A stretch of DNA of 64,000 nt from Saprospiraceae bacterium UBA6168. Its GTDB lineage: Bacteria; Bacteroidota; Bacteroidia; Chitinophagales; Saprospiraceae. A model generated the notes under the pieces. That model was not told where the DNA came from and made no database searches. It saw nothing but the letters and a program-made list of their open reading frames with translations. The stretch is from the NCBI GenBank assembly GCA_002435785.1, contig DIUC01000056.1, positions 1 to 64,000 of the forward strand, given 5' to 3'. Positions 25,472 to 34,011 of the stretch are shown here, one piece after another (the first letter of the stretch is position 1; every line of letters starts with the position of its first letter). Position numbers and translations under genes: made by a program.

Positions 25472-26932
25472 TTATTTTAGCTTGCCGTTGACCCAAATCA
25501 TTAGCTCGTCCAAACCCAATAAATTCTCTGCATTGGGCTGCTCTTTTATTTCGGACAAATACTGCTTTAAATGGCGAAGGGTGGGCTTGAAATCGTTGAT
25601 GGTGGCGTTGAAAATTTGTTTCAGATAAACGTTTAAGACAAGTTCTTCAAAGGCTTCATGTTCAGCGTCATTTAGTTTGAAAAACCGGTTTGAAGAGCGT
25701 ATTTCCAATTCGGTCTGCTCAAATTCATCGAGTTCATAGAGCGCAATTACTTTATAGAGTCGCATAATGCGCTGAATGTCTAACCTGCCGTTGTTTTTCA
25801 TTGATTTGATAATAATGTCAACCCATTTAATGCAATTACGATATTCGCCAATGAGAAAGTACACAGTAGCTATATTGCCTGCCAGCGCAATGTTTTTCCT
25901 TAGACCAAATTTATTCATGCCATCAATGATCTCTGGCAATAATTGACTTGCATCTTTAAATTCATTTCGATTCAGGTGGTACAATAACTTGGAAAGTGAA
26001 AGGTATTGGAATATCACTTTTTGGTTGTGTAGGCTGACACTTGACTTTTCTGTTTTTAACCGTTCAAACCACTCTTGGGCCTTCGAAAAATACCCGTCAA
26101 TTTTATAACAGGTATTGACCAAGTTTGAAACGTTAATTATATAGCGATGGAATTCCTCCTCCTTCAAATTTGGAAAATCATCCCACCATTCCACTGCTTT
26201 TAACGAATAGTGGTAAACCCTTTCCATATCCCCAAGTAGGTTGTAAAATGCAGCGTTGCATTGGTAAAAGCGGCGAATAGCTTGGTATGATTTAGGTTTA
26301 TTTCTTTCCTCCAATAGTTCAATGGGAAGTCTTTTCATGAGCGTTTCTATGCTCTTGTCATCCTTTAAATTGAATTCTCGGAAAACCTCCAACAACAACC
26401 GGTAATACAAATCCAAATACCGCAGCTCCTCATCAATCGCCTTCAGCGTCCGCTCCCGTTCCTCGTTCAGCTTTTCGATATGCTCCAACTGTACCCTCGC
26501 CCGGCGGTCGAAGAGCGATACCTGCTCCTCCCGGTTGATTTCCAGCAGCGTGAACTGGTCCTCCAATTCGGCGGCCATGACCTTGGCCTCCGAGATGCGC
26601 TCGGTGCTCTGGTCGTACAGCCCCCGCTCGTACAGGTAGCGGGCATCCATTAGCCGCTCTTTCACTTGGGCTGCCTTTGAGCTTTGGCTGCGATAGTCCC
26701 TCATGCTGCGGAGGATGGCCTCGTAGAGGTATGCCTTGTCGGAGGAGAGATTGGTGGCAAACTGCTTTTTGAGTGGCTCCTCGTTGTACTCCTCTTGGTT
26801 GTTCACGGCGTCGAAAAGTGCGAGGTAACGGCTGTCGGTGCGGCCACTTTTCTTGGCGTCCAGCACGAAATAGCGTTTCTCCGATTTGGACATGGCCTGT
26901 ACGAGGTGGAAAAGGTCTTCTTTACTGCGCAT
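25472..26932 (-). CDS. TPR-like helical repeat protein
   Basis: 486 aa from ATG 26932 (RSKEDLFHLVQAMSKSEKRYFVL); the open frame continues upstream without a plausible N-terminus. Entirely helical, rich in Glu, Leu, Tyr and Arg, with tetratricopeptide-like pairs (QWFERLK, KLLYHLNRNEFKDASQLLPEI, IATVYFLIGEYRNCIKWVDIII). Residues ~115-185 look like a coiled coil. No enzymatic domain. The 3' part is visibly more A/T-rich than the 5' part. I have met similar proteins as Bacteroidota hypotheticals; role unknown, probably a cytoplasmic scaffold. It faces a 1.1 kb gene-free region upstream. Confidence 0.8.
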   Translation of the reverse strand: MRSKEDLFHLVQAMSKSEKRYFVLDAKKSGRTDSRYLALFDAVNNQEEYNEEPLKKQFATNLSSDKAYLYEAILRSMRDYRSQSSKAAQVKERLMDARYLYERGLYDQSTERISEAKVMAAELEDQFTLLEINREEQVSLFDRRARVQLEHIEKLNEERERTLKAIDEELRYLDLYYRLLLEVFREFNLKDDKSIETLMKRLPIELLEERNKPKSYQAIRRFYQCNAAFYNLLGDMERVYHYSLKAVEWWDDFPNLKEEEFHRYIINVSNLVNTCYKIDGYFSKAQEWFERLKTEKSSVSLHNQKVIFQYLSLSKLLYHLNRNEFKDASQLLPEIIDGMNKFGLRKNIALAGNIATVYFLIGEYRNCIKWVDIIIKSMKNNGRLDIQRIMRLYKVIALYELDEFEQTELEIRSSNRFFKLNDAEHEAFEELVLNVYLKQIFNATINDFKPTLRHLKQYLSEIKEQPNAENLLGLDELMIWVNGKLK

Positions 26933-27379
26933 GGTTTGGTGTTTGTTCAAGTCCGCCGGTAGCGTTTGGCAGGCTTTTTTTCGAAATAAACGGCCTAAAA
27001 ACCAGGAAATGAATTTTTTTTCAAAAATTTTTAGCCCTTTGGAAACTCCAACTCGATAGAGAGCGCAAAGTCGCTTTTTTACCACCTCAAAAGTCAATTT
27101 AGCGAATAGCAATTTTCTAAACTGCTGTAAAATAGCAATTTATGATAAAATATTTTAATAAACAAACCACTGGTTACTCACTGCTTACGAAAAGGCACAT
27201 CGGTAGAAACCCCAACTGCACCGAAAAATGGATTGTAGCCGCCTTGGCACCGGCTTACATTTGTATCATCAAAAATGATTCAGTCAACGGACGGATATAG
27301 AAAAGAAAACACTGGTAAGATTCCATTCAAGAAACAAGCGATGAACAAACATATCATGGGATTAATTTGAGGTAGCGAG

Positions 27380-27545
27380 TGTTGGGTGATGAGACTTCAT
27401 GTAAGACCCTGACCCCAACAAACGCACTTTTTCAGGGACAAAAACAATGAACAACCCCCTTTTTACCGAACGATTTGGAGCGGTTATAAGTAGTTATTTT
27501 CTGTAGTCGGGTTTACCCGGAGCGTGTTGGTAAACCCTTTTTTTT
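27380..27545 (+). ncRNA. Candidate small RNA with terminator hairpin
   Basis: TGTTGGG (27380-27386) pairs with CCCAACA (27414-27420) around a 27-base interior. A weak ACCG/CGGT hairpin and GTAGTTATTTTCTGTAGTC follow, then a strong terminator: GGGTTTA (27509-27515) with TAAACCC (27531-27537) and a T run to 27545. No open frame of note. The terminator resembles the one at 27883-27918, including GAGC and GTT in the loop and a GTAGTT-like lead-in, so the two ends may be related copies. Strand is inferred from the T run. Confidence 0.4.
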
Positions 27546-27547
27546 GA

Positions 27548-27748
27548 AATTCCTATTTTTTGAACGATACCGGCAAAAGTGCCCGGAGCATTAAACTAAA
27601 GGGTGAAAACTACCCCCCAGGCGAGGAAGCACAGCCCGGAAACAACTGGTAAAGGCTTCTCAAGCTGATGAGTGTCCAAATGGATTTCCCATAAACCGGA
27701 AAGGCATCAAATTCATCAGCAAAAAAAGGGCGCTTCCTTGCCGTTTTT
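27548..27748 (+). ncRNA. Candidate multi-branched structured RNA
   Basis: An 11-bp closing stem GGCGAGGAAGC (27620-27630) / GCTTCCTTGCC (27732-27742, one G-U) ends in GTTTTT. Inside it, GCTGATGA (27664-27671) pairs with TCATCAGC (27713-27720), and TCC-AAAT-GGA makes a small hairpin. GGGT...ACCC lies just 5' of the closing stem, and GCCCGG occurs twice. Nested long stems with no frame suggest selected RNA structure. It does not match tmRNA, RNase P, 6S or SRP signatures that I know. Confidence 0.4.
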
Positions 27749-27843
27749 GAGATTTAGAGTAGGTAGGTGTTTGAGGGTTTGAGATACCCTAACGCTTATC
27801 GAATGAAGATTAATATTGGGTGTTCTCATAGTGTGTGGGCTAC

Positions 27844-27918
27844 CCCGTGCCAAACGAGGTACGGGTGTAGTTTAAAATTCCAGGGTTTGTCGAGCATGCG
27901 TTCGGCAAACCCTTTTTT
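27844..27918 (+). ncRNA. Candidate two-hairpin small RNA or its 3' end
   Basis: CCCGTGCC (27844-27851) pairs with GGTACGGG (27858-27865) around AAACGA. Then TGTAGTTTAAAATTCCA leads into the terminator GGGTTTG (27883-27889) / CAAACCC (27906-27912) plus T6. The remainder of the gap 26933-28019 holds TTTGAGG micro-repeats at 27768-27785 and 27928-28012 and no gene I can support. Confidence 0.4.
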
Positions 27919-28019
27919 CATAGAGTAGTTGAGACGTTGAGAAATCGAGGTTTTGAGATTTGGGCAGTGAGAATTTGCACGACCTCCTCACATCCTCAAA
28001 CGCTCAAATTCCATAACAC

Positions 28020-28514
28020 TCAATTCAAATACACCCCAAACGGCTGGTTTTCAAGTATTTGTACGTCAATGTCCTCAAGGAGGGTAGTGGCTAAGGAGAT
28101 GCCAAAATAGTCCACTTTGACGGGGAAGGATTTGTGGGTGCGGTCCACCATCACGGCGACCTCCACTTTTTTGGGAAGGGTTTCAAGGATTGGCTTGCAG
28201 GCGTAGAAGATGGTGCGCCCTGTGTTGGCCACGTCGTCCACCACGATAAGCGTTTTTCCTTTCACGTATTCGATGGGGATTTCGAGCTGCACCTCCGTGG
28301 CGAGCGGGTCGGCGGGGTTCACCCGGAGGTGGGTTAGCGTTATTTTCTGGCTGGAGCTGGTGGTCAATTCGGCATAGAGCAGCCGTGCGAATGCCATTCC
28401 CCGGTTGTTGACACCGGCGAGGATGATTTCTGGCTCCTCGTAGTTGTGTTCCTGGATTTCTATGGCGAGGCGCCGTATTTTTTGCCGTATCTGTTTGTCG
28501 TCAAGTACCTTCAT
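28020..28514 (-). CDS. PyrR-like phosphoribosyltransferase
   Basis: 164 aa from ATG 28514 (MKVLDDKQIRQKIRRLA); the frame extends 15 codons further up without support. A type I phosphoribosyltransferase fold with the PRPP loop TLIVVDDVANTGRTIFYA, the preceding AGVNNRGMAFARLL segment and a C-terminal hood (VDYFGISLATTL). Size and the NNRG motif are closest to PyrR/uracil phosphoribosyltransferase proteins. Whether it regulates pyrimidine genes or salvages bases is open; no pyr gene is adjacent. A TTTGAGG inverted repeat (27928-28012) ends 8 bp from its stop. Confidence 0.88.
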   Translation of the reverse strand: MKVLDDKQIRQKIRRLAIEIQEHNYEEPEIILAGVNNRGMAFARLLYAELTTSSSQKITLTHLRVNPADPLATEVQLEIPIEYVKGKTLIVVDDVANTGRTIFYACKPILETLPKKVEVAVMVDRTHKSFPVKVDYFGISLATTLLEDIDVQILENQPFGVYLN

Positions 28515-28618
28515 CAATTGAAACTTTAATTTGTATCCACGAATTTCACCAAATTTCACGAATTATCATCCACCCAAGTTCAACGTCTCTCCAATCCGAA
28601 ATCGTAAATCCGAAATCG

Positions 28619-29089
28619 TCAAGCTCCCGCCACTCTCGTCGTCGCAAACAGTCGTTTCACACTGTACCTGCCGCTCCCGTTCACCAGTACCATGAGCAGC
28701 CCGCCCACGATGGCCAGGTTTTTCATGAACATGACCCCCTCCAATCGTCGGAAAACTTCCGTGCCGTTCATTTGGAGTTCCGGGCAACTGACCACCATGT
28801 CGCAGGTCAGCGGCACGTTCCAGAAATCGTGGACGATAAACGTCACCGGCACCCAATACAGCAGCAAAAGGAAAGCCCCCAAGCCCGACCTGTAGCCTGA
28901 TAGTATCATCAAGCCGCCCAGCACCAACAGCACGATGGCACCGTAAAGCAAGAAATCAGGCTGCCATTTCATGCCATAGAAGTCCATTTTGGCCTTTGTT
29001 TCCTTGAAAAAAAAGATGGAATCGTAAGCTTCGTACAAGAAAATAAAGGACAACAAAATCCGTCCCAGCAGGTCAATGAAATTTTTCAA
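28619..29089 (-). CDS. DoxX family membrane protein
   Basis: 156 aa with four hydrophobic segments (~5-25, ~48-68, ~70-95, ~120-140). The opening FIDLLGRILLSFIFLYEAYDSI and LLYGAIVLLVLGGLMILSGYRSGLGAFLLLLYWVPVTF are typical of DoxX/DUF417-like proteins in the inner membrane, often tied to redox or thiosulfate metabolism but usually of unknown role. Its stop codon lies at the edge of an ATCCGAAATCGT micro-repeat (28591-28620). Upstream of the phosphoribosyltransferase gene by about 105 bp, possibly one transcript. Confidence 0.85.
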   Translation of the reverse strand: MKNFIDLLGRILLSFIFLYEAYDSIFFFKETKAKMDFYGMKWQPDFLLYGAIVLLVLGGLMILSGYRSGLGAFLLLLYWVPVTFIVHDFWNVPLTCDMVVSCPELQMNGTEVFRRLEGVMFMKNLAIVGGLLMVLVNGSGRYSVKRLFATTRVAGA

Positions 29090-29166
29090 TTGCTATTTGT
29101 TTGTGGTGAATTATTCAAATGGGAAGGCGAAGTTCCGCTTTAATTCTGAAAGAACCATCCCAACAA

Positions 29167-31602
29167 CTACTTAAAATAAAGCACCTGCACCTTTCCTCCC
29201 TCCACCGCCTTCCACTCTCCCTGCCAAACCACTTCCCCGCTCAGCCCTTTGGGCAACATCACCACGGCTTTATGGCCAGTCGCAACTTTTTCCAAGTTCA
29301 CCGAAATCTCTCCCAGTGGGTGCGGCATTTTTCCTTCGGCAAAACCCAAGTCGCCGAGGCATGGCTCGATGCGAACCGTCGCAAAGCCCGGCGAACCGGG
29401 ATTGATGCCCAGCACCGTGCTCAGGAACTGGTAGTTCGGCGCTGCGCTCCAGGCATGGCAGTCGCTGCGGGTAGGCTCAGGACTCTCGGCGAAGGTGGTC
29501 AGGCCCATGTCCAGCATTGCCCGCCAGTCGTTAAGTTGGGCGTTGAAGTCGCTGCCCATGCCGTGCTTTTTCAGGGCTTCCAGCAGGTAGAATCGAAAGT
29601 AGAGCGTGGTCTGCGTGATGCTTTTGTCGGCCATAATTTTTTCGAGCAAACCGGGCTGCTGCGCCTTCGGCAATGCGTCCGTCAGCACGGCGAGGATGTT
29701 AGCGTGTTGGCTGAACGAAGACTTTGCGGGTGTGTCTGCCAACAGGCCACGGCCAGCGTCCCAACAGTTGCGATAGGTAGCCTCCACCAGCGAGTTGGCG
29801 AGGGCGGTATAACGGGCTGCGTCTTCATTTTTTCCGAAGGAAGCAAACAGCGCTGCTGCCTGCCGCAACGTGTAGGCGTATTGCAAAGTCAAAATGGAAG
29901 AGCCGCCCTTGGCCACGCCCGGCGGCACCCCGCCGATGCGCTCCTCTTCGTTCCACGGCCATGACCAATCCACGAAGTTCCACCATTCCACCGGGCCGAG
30001 CATCCCGCCAAAGGCGGGGCTAATGCGGCCCTCGTGCCAGGCCAGCACGTCGGCCATTCCCCGCTCGAATTTTTTCACGAAAGCATCGTCATTGCGGAGC
30101 ATCCAGTAATCGTAAACCATGCTGACCCAGAACAGGGAGTAGGGCGGGATGATTTGCATGTCATGGCAGGGGTAGCGGCTCTGCGTGAGGCCGTCGGGTA
30201 TGCGGCTGTGGTCGAAGTCCTCAATACTCTTGCGTACCAGCCGGTCGTCGCCGCTGACGTACATGGTGATGAGCGCCTGTATCCGGGTGTCGCCGACGTA
30301 GCTGAGTTGCTCGTAGTACGGACAGTCGAAGTAGGTCTCCCCGGCGCAGCGTTGGGCGGTGCGCCAGCCCACTTCCCAGATTTTAGCGTGACTGGGGTCG
30401 CTGCTCTTGAAACTGGCCTTTTCTACCAGCGGATAGCCGTAGCTCATGCCGTGCAAGTCGTTGATGGTCAGGGGGTCATCGCCCGTTTCGATGTCGAGCT
30501 GCAGCCAGCGCCAGGTGCGGAACCACAGTGGCCGGAACGTGCGCTCCTTGCCCCCATCCGCCGTGAAACGGTCTTGGATGCCCATGATTTCCTTGCCCTC
30601 CCACTCGTTGCGGTTGCCTTTTTGGCGCTTCCCGTCGAATAGCGCTTCGGCGTAAGTGAGGGTGATTTTTGCGCCCTTGCCGCCCGTGGTGGTGAGCACG
30701 GGGAAGGCGTTGACGAGGATTCCTTGGTCAATGAGGATGCTAATCTTTGAATTCGCCCTGACAATAGTTGGATAGGTGTTCGGCCTTGGCATTGGTAAAA
30801 ACCTGCCGTCTTTCCCCGTTGCCACCGTTTTTCCAATATTGATTTTCCCTTCGGTAAAAAGCGGGATGCTCCTCGGCACGAGCATCCAGTTGCCATCGGA
30901 CCCAAGGCCACGGGGCTTTCCGGCGAACCAAAGCTGCTCGGCGTTTTTCCATTTCGAGTCGTCAAAACCGGGCTGCTCCCAGCCCCACGGGTAGCGGCTG
31001 GCGTCCACATCGTCGCCGTCGCCGGTCACGAGGTAGGATTGCAGCTTTGCCCGGTCAACGGGCAGGGGTCGGTATGCCTCATTGCGCAGCACCCGCCAGG
31101 TTTTGTCGGTGTTCACGAGGTCTTCGGCCTCGGTGTTTCCTTGCAGGATGAAGCCCGTCTGGTAGCTAATTTGGGCGAAGGGGGCGTGTTCGGCTGCGTT
31201 CCAGACAATAGCGGCGAGGGTGTTTTTGCCTTTTTTGAGTTGCTTCGCAATGTCCACTGTCTCGAAGTTCCAGTGCCCACGGTCGCTGCGGGCTGGGCCG
31301 GAACTGACCGCCTCGCCGTTCACGAAAAGCCGGTAGCGGTTGTCGGCGCTGACGTGGACGATGAAATTGGCGGGCGTTTCCGCAAGGTCAAATGTCTTGC
31401 GAAAATGATAGACGCCGTACTGCACTGGCGATTCGCCAGGGCAGACGACCCAACGGGCCTTCCAGTAGTTGTTGAGGATGCGGGGGGATATTTGAGTCGG
31501 CAGTTGGCAGTCGGCAGGTCTTGTCCCGACCACTCGGGATGGCAGTCCGAACAGGAGCAACAGGAAAAATATCGGTGGTAATTTTTGAAAGAATCGGTGC
31601 AT
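29167..31602 (-). CDS. Alpha-L-rhamnosidase-like glycoside hydrolase (GH78-type)
   Basis: 811 aa from ATG 31602, giving a signal peptide (FFLLLLFGLPSRVVG). An N-terminal carbohydrate-binding-like region (~55-150: YHFRKTFDLAETPANFIVHVSADNRYRLFVNG) precedes beta domains and an (alpha/alpha)6 barrel with YFDCPYYEQLSYVGDTRIQ, the GH78 acid motif with its Glu/Asp, and GMLGPVEWWNFVDWSWPW. A C-terminal beta domain ends the protein. Expected to release terminal rhamnose in the periplasm. No SusCD pair or regulator is adjacent, so it is not in a visible polysaccharide locus. Residues just after the signal (GTRPADCQLPTQ) are encoded by a CAGTTGGCAGTCGGCAG micro-repeat at 31494-31519. Confidence 0.88.
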   Translation of the reverse strand: MHRFFQKLPPIFFLLLLFGLPSRVVGTRPADCQLPTQISPRILNNYWKARWVVCPGESPVQYGVYHFRKTFDLAETPANFIVHVSADNRYRLFVNGEAVSSGPARSDRGHWNFETVDIAKQLKKGKNTLAAIVWNAAEHAPFAQISYQTGFILQGNTEAEDLVNTDKTWRVLRNEAYRPLPVDRAKLQSYLVTGDGDDVDASRYPWGWEQPGFDDSKWKNAEQLWFAGKPRGLGSDGNWMLVPRSIPLFTEGKINIGKTVATGKDGRFLPMPRPNTYPTIVRANSKISILIDQGILVNAFPVLTTTGGKGAKITLTYAEALFDGKRQKGNRNEWEGKEIMGIQDRFTADGGKERTFRPLWFRTWRWLQLDIETGDDPLTINDLHGMSYGYPLVEKASFKSSDPSHAKIWEVGWRTAQRCAGETYFDCPYYEQLSYVGDTRIQALITMYVSGDDRLVRKSIEDFDHSRIPDGLTQSRYPCHDMQIIPPYSLFWVSMVYDYWMLRNDDAFVKKFERGMADVLAWHEGRISPAFGGMLGPVEWWNFVDWSWPWNEEERIGGVPPGVAKGGSSILTLQYAYTLRQAAALFASFGKNEDAARYTALANSLVEATYRNCWDAGRGLLADTPAKSSFSQHANILAVLTDALPKAQQPGLLEKIMADKSITQTTLYFRFYLLEALKKHGMGSDFNAQLNDWRAMLDMGLTTFAESPEPTRSDCHAWSAAPNYQFLSTVLGINPGSPGFATVRIEPCLGDLGFAEGKMPHPLGEISVNLEKVATGHKAVVMLPKGLSGEVVWQGEWKAVEGGKVQVLYFK

Positions 31603-31683
31603 TTCCTTTAGGTTTTGTTTTCCCAAAGGTAAAAGGAAGGGGGAATTTCTAACCCAAATTTACCTGCATGTAGCTATGATTTC

Positions 31684-32412
31684 TCAATTTCCCAATTTCT
31701 CCAACATCGCCCGCCTTACCCTGTCCGACAGGTCTTCCACATCGGCCATCGTCAGCCCCGCCGTTTCGATGGGTTTGCTCCAAATGATGCGCACCGTACC
31801 TGGCCAAAGGTCGAGGCCAGACGCTTGGTTGGAGATTTTTTTCACCCCAAGAATGGTTTGAATGGCGATGGGCTTGCCCGATTCGATGGCAATGCGGAAA
31901 GCCCCTTTGTGAAAAGGAAGCAATGGGTCGGAAGTGGTATTGCGGGTGCCCTCTGGATAAACGAACACGGAGTAACCCTCCTCCAAAGTCCGGTGCAGGT
32001 ATTTCATGCTCGACGAGCGGGAGGAACCACTGGAGCGGTCCACCAACACACATAGCTTCCGCACGATGAACCCGAACAGCGGCACTTTTACCAGCTCTTT
32101 TTTCGCCAAAAACTTGTAAACGCTGGGGTAGGCACGTGCATTTATCATGAAATCAAGTGCCGTGAGGTGGTTGCTTACGATGATGTACGGCTGTTTGAGG
32201 TCAATATTTTCAAGACCTTCTATTTTGAACCGCACAAAGGTCAGCCCAAAGTACAGCCTCGTGTAAATCTGGTGGCTGAACCAGATAATGTACCAAACCC
32301 AAGGCCGTGGGAAAAGCAGGAAGGAAATGTAGTAAAACGGAAATAAGACCAACCAGAGCAGGAAAAAAACGAGGATGCCGTAGATTGCCCAGAGTTTTCG
32401 GAAAATTGTCAT
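31684..32412 (-). CDS. 1-acyl-glycerol-3-phosphate acyltransferase (PlsC family)
   Basis: 242 aa from ATG 32412 (MTIFRKLWAIYGILVFFLLW). An N-terminal membrane segment is followed by the acyltransferase motifs: SNHLTALDFM (HX4D, catalytic His/Asp), KKELVKVPLFG, FVYPEGTRN (glycerophosphate binding) and the later GKPIAIQTILG. It adds the second acyl chain to make phosphatidic acid or acylates related lipids at the inner membrane. Stand-alone between the rhamnosidase (same strand) and the divergent dehydrogenase. Confidence 0.93.
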   Translation of the reverse strand: MTIFRKLWAIYGILVFFLLWLVLFPFYYISFLLFPRPWVWYIIWFSHQIYTRLYFGLTFVRFKIEGLENIDLKQPYIIVSNHLTALDFMINARAYPSVYKFLAKKELVKVPLFGFIVRKLCVLVDRSSGSSRSSSMKYLHRTLEEGYSVFVYPEGTRNTTSDPLLPFHKGAFRIAIESGKPIAIQTILGVKKISNQASGLDLWPGTVRIIWSKPIETAGLTMADVEDLSDRVRRAMLEKLGN

Positions 32413-32469
32413 TTTTTGTTGCAATAAACCGCAAATCTCTCATTTTCAATTAATTCAACTTTAGTTTTT

Positions 32470-33444
32470 ATGAAAAACATCGTCGTCCTTGACGGGCACA
32501 CCGCCAACCCCGGCGATTGCTCGTGGGAAGCCTTGGAAGCACTTGGCCATGTCACTGTCCATACTCGTACCACATCCGAACTCGTGGCCGAACGTGCCGC
32601 CGAGGCGGACATCGTGCTGACAAACAAAGCCGTTTTGGATGCAGCTACGCTGGCCCAACTGCCTCGACTTCAGCTCATCAGCGTGATGGCCACTGGCTAC
32701 AACGTGGTGGATGTAGCCGCTGCACAAAAACAGGGCATCACCGTCTGCAACGTGCGTGGTTACGCCGCCAATTCTGTGGCGCAGCATGTCTTCGCCCTCG
32801 TACTTGAGCTGACCAACCATGTTGCGAAGCACAGCCAACATACAGCCAGTGGCGGTTGGGCGGCCTCCCCCGACTGGAGCTACACGCTGTCCCCGATGAC
32901 AGAGCTGGCGGACAAGACGATGGGCATTTACGGTTTTGGGCAGATTGGTCAGCGGGTCGCCGACATTGCCTTGGCCTTCGGGATGAAGGTCATCGCCACC
33001 CACAAGCACCCGGAGCGTGACCGCCGTGCGGGTGTGGACTTTGTTTCCTTTGAGAAGTTGCTGGCGAAAAGCGACGTGCTGAGCCTTCATGCGCCGCTGA
33101 CTGCTGATAATCAAGGAATTATGAACAGCATTTCGCTGGCGCAAATGAAGGGGACTGCCCTGCTCATCAACACCGGGCGGGGCGGATTGGTGGTGGAAGC
33201 CGATTTGAAAAAAGCGTTGGATGCTGGTACGATTGCCGCTGCTGGCTTGGACGTGCTATTGGAGGAGCCGCCTCGAAATGGCAATGATTTGCTTGGCCTG
33301 CCCAACTGCATCATTACCCCACACAACGCTTGGGCAACTCGTGAGGCGAGGCAGCGATTGATTGCGGAATCCGTGGAAAATGTGCGGGCGTTTTTGGCAG
33401 GTGCGCCGAGGAATGTAGTTGGCAGTTCGTCAGTTGGCAGTTAG
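32470..33444 (+). CDS. D-2-hydroxyacid dehydrogenase (glycerate dehydrogenase-like)
   Basis: 324 aa. The NAD-binding domain carries YGFGQIGQRVADIALAFGM (GxGxxG). Catalytic Arg is in MATGYNVVDV/NTGRGGLVVE context, Glu in GLDVLLEEPP and His in ITPHNAWAT, matching the R-E-H set of this family. SVAQHVFALVLEL is typical of glycerate/hydroxypyruvate reductases (HprA-like). Substrate choice cannot be settled by eye. The last residues (VGSSSVGS) and the stop TAG at 33442-33444 lie in a CAGTTGGCAGTT micro-repeat palindrome. Confidence 0.92.
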   Translation: MKNIVVLDGHTANPGDCSWEALEALGHVTVHTRTTSELVAERAAEADIVLTNKAVLDAATLAQLPRLQLISVMATGYNVVDVAAAQKQGITVCNVRGYAANSVAQHVFALVLELTNHVAKHSQHTASGGWAASPDWSYTLSPMTELADKTMGIYGFGQIGQRVADIALAFGMKVIATHKHPERDRRAGVDFVSFEKLLAKSDVLSLHAPLTADNQGIMNSISLAQMKGTALLINTGRGGLVVEADLKKALDAGTIAAAGLDVLLEEPPRNGNDLLGLPNCIITPHNAWATREARQRLIAESVENVRAFLAGAPRNVVGSSSVGS

Positions 33445-33503
33445 CAGTCAGGCGCTGCTACCGAGGTAACGACTGTTAACTGCCAACTGTCGAACTGTCG
33501 AAC
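33419..33503. repeat. CAGTTGGCAGTT inverted repeat between convergent genes
   Basis: Left arm GGCAGTTCGTCAGTTGGCAG plus TTAGCAGTC, right arm GACTGTTAACTGCCAACTGT plus CGAACTG. They are near-perfect reverse complements around GCGCTGCTACCGAGGTAAC. The left arm contains the dehydrogenase stop and the right arm ends at the LysM gene stop (33505), so it can terminate both. Same words recur inside the rhamnosidase gene at 31494-31519. Confidence 0.85.
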
Positions 33504-33504
33504 T

Positions 33505-34011
33505 TTAAGCGATAGGCGGGATGCGAAGCACTTGGCCTGGGTAAATCTTGTCCACGTCCTTCAACATAGGCTTGTTTGCTTCGAAGATGACCGGGTACTT
33601 GTTAGCATTACCGTAGTGTTCCTTGGCGATTTTTGACAGTGTATCACCTTTTTCTACGGTGTAGAACACAGCCTCTGCTTCTGGAGCTGCTTCCTCAGCA
33701 ACTGCCACCGTCATCCAATCGTCAACGCTGGCGATGCCAGCCACGTTGCCCACGGCCAAGATGACCTTTTCCTTTTCAGATTGGCTGGCTGCGGTACCCG
33801 TGATGGTTGCCTTGTCATCATCTACGACGATGTTGAGGTTCTCCACTTTGAGGCCGAGAGAGACCACGTGGTTTGTGAGGCGCAGGGCCAATTGTGCGTC
33901 CTCAAGCTGATCGAGTGCGCTTGGTGCGGCAGGAGCAGCCGGTTTTGCGTCGGCTTTTTTACCCCCAAAAAGGGCAGTGCCAGCGTTTTTCAGAAATGAA
34001 AATAGACCCAT
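33505..34011 (-). CDS. BON-LysM protein (Kbp/YgaU-like)
   Basis: 168 aa without signal peptide. An N-terminal amphipathic part (GLFSFLKNAGTALFGGKKA) and Ala/Pro linker precede a BON domain (~40-105: LRLTNHVVSLGLKVENLNIVVDDDKATITGTAASQ, VAGIASVDDWM) and a LysM domain (~115-167: YTVEKGDTLSKIAKEHYGNANKYPVIFEANK, then YPGQVLRIPP). Domain order and length match Kbp (YgaU) of E. coli, a cytoplasmic potassium-binding protein. Extra ~40 N-terminal residues compared with E. coli. A perfect TACCTTTG -7 element reads toward the gene at 34102-34095. The upstream gap 34012-34604 contains nothing else I can support. Confidence 0.9.
   Translation of the reverse strand: MGLFSFLKNAGTALFGGKKADAKPAAPAAPSALDQLEDAQLALRLTNHVVSLGLKVENLNIVVDDDKATITGTAASQSEKEKVILAVGNVAGIASVDDWMTVAVAEEAAPEAEAVFYTVEKGDTLSKIAKEHYGNANKYPVIFEANKPMLKDVDKIYPGQVLRIPPIA

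Noticed and set aside
27509..27545. Integron attC site because of paired GGTTT/AAACC arms
   Set aside because: Lacks the GTTRRRY and RYYYAAC core sites; there are no gene cassettes or integrase, and the T run marks a terminator.
27664..27720. Hammerhead-like CTGATGA core
   Set aside because: The bases are part of GCTGATGA, which pairs perfectly with TCATCAGC at 27713. The required GAAA and cleavage-site arrangement with three stems is not formed.
27620..27742. Retron-like ncRNA because of long terminal inverted repeats
   Set aside because: No reverse transcriptase gene lies downstream or anywhere near; the next gene is a phosphoribosyltransferase on the other strand.
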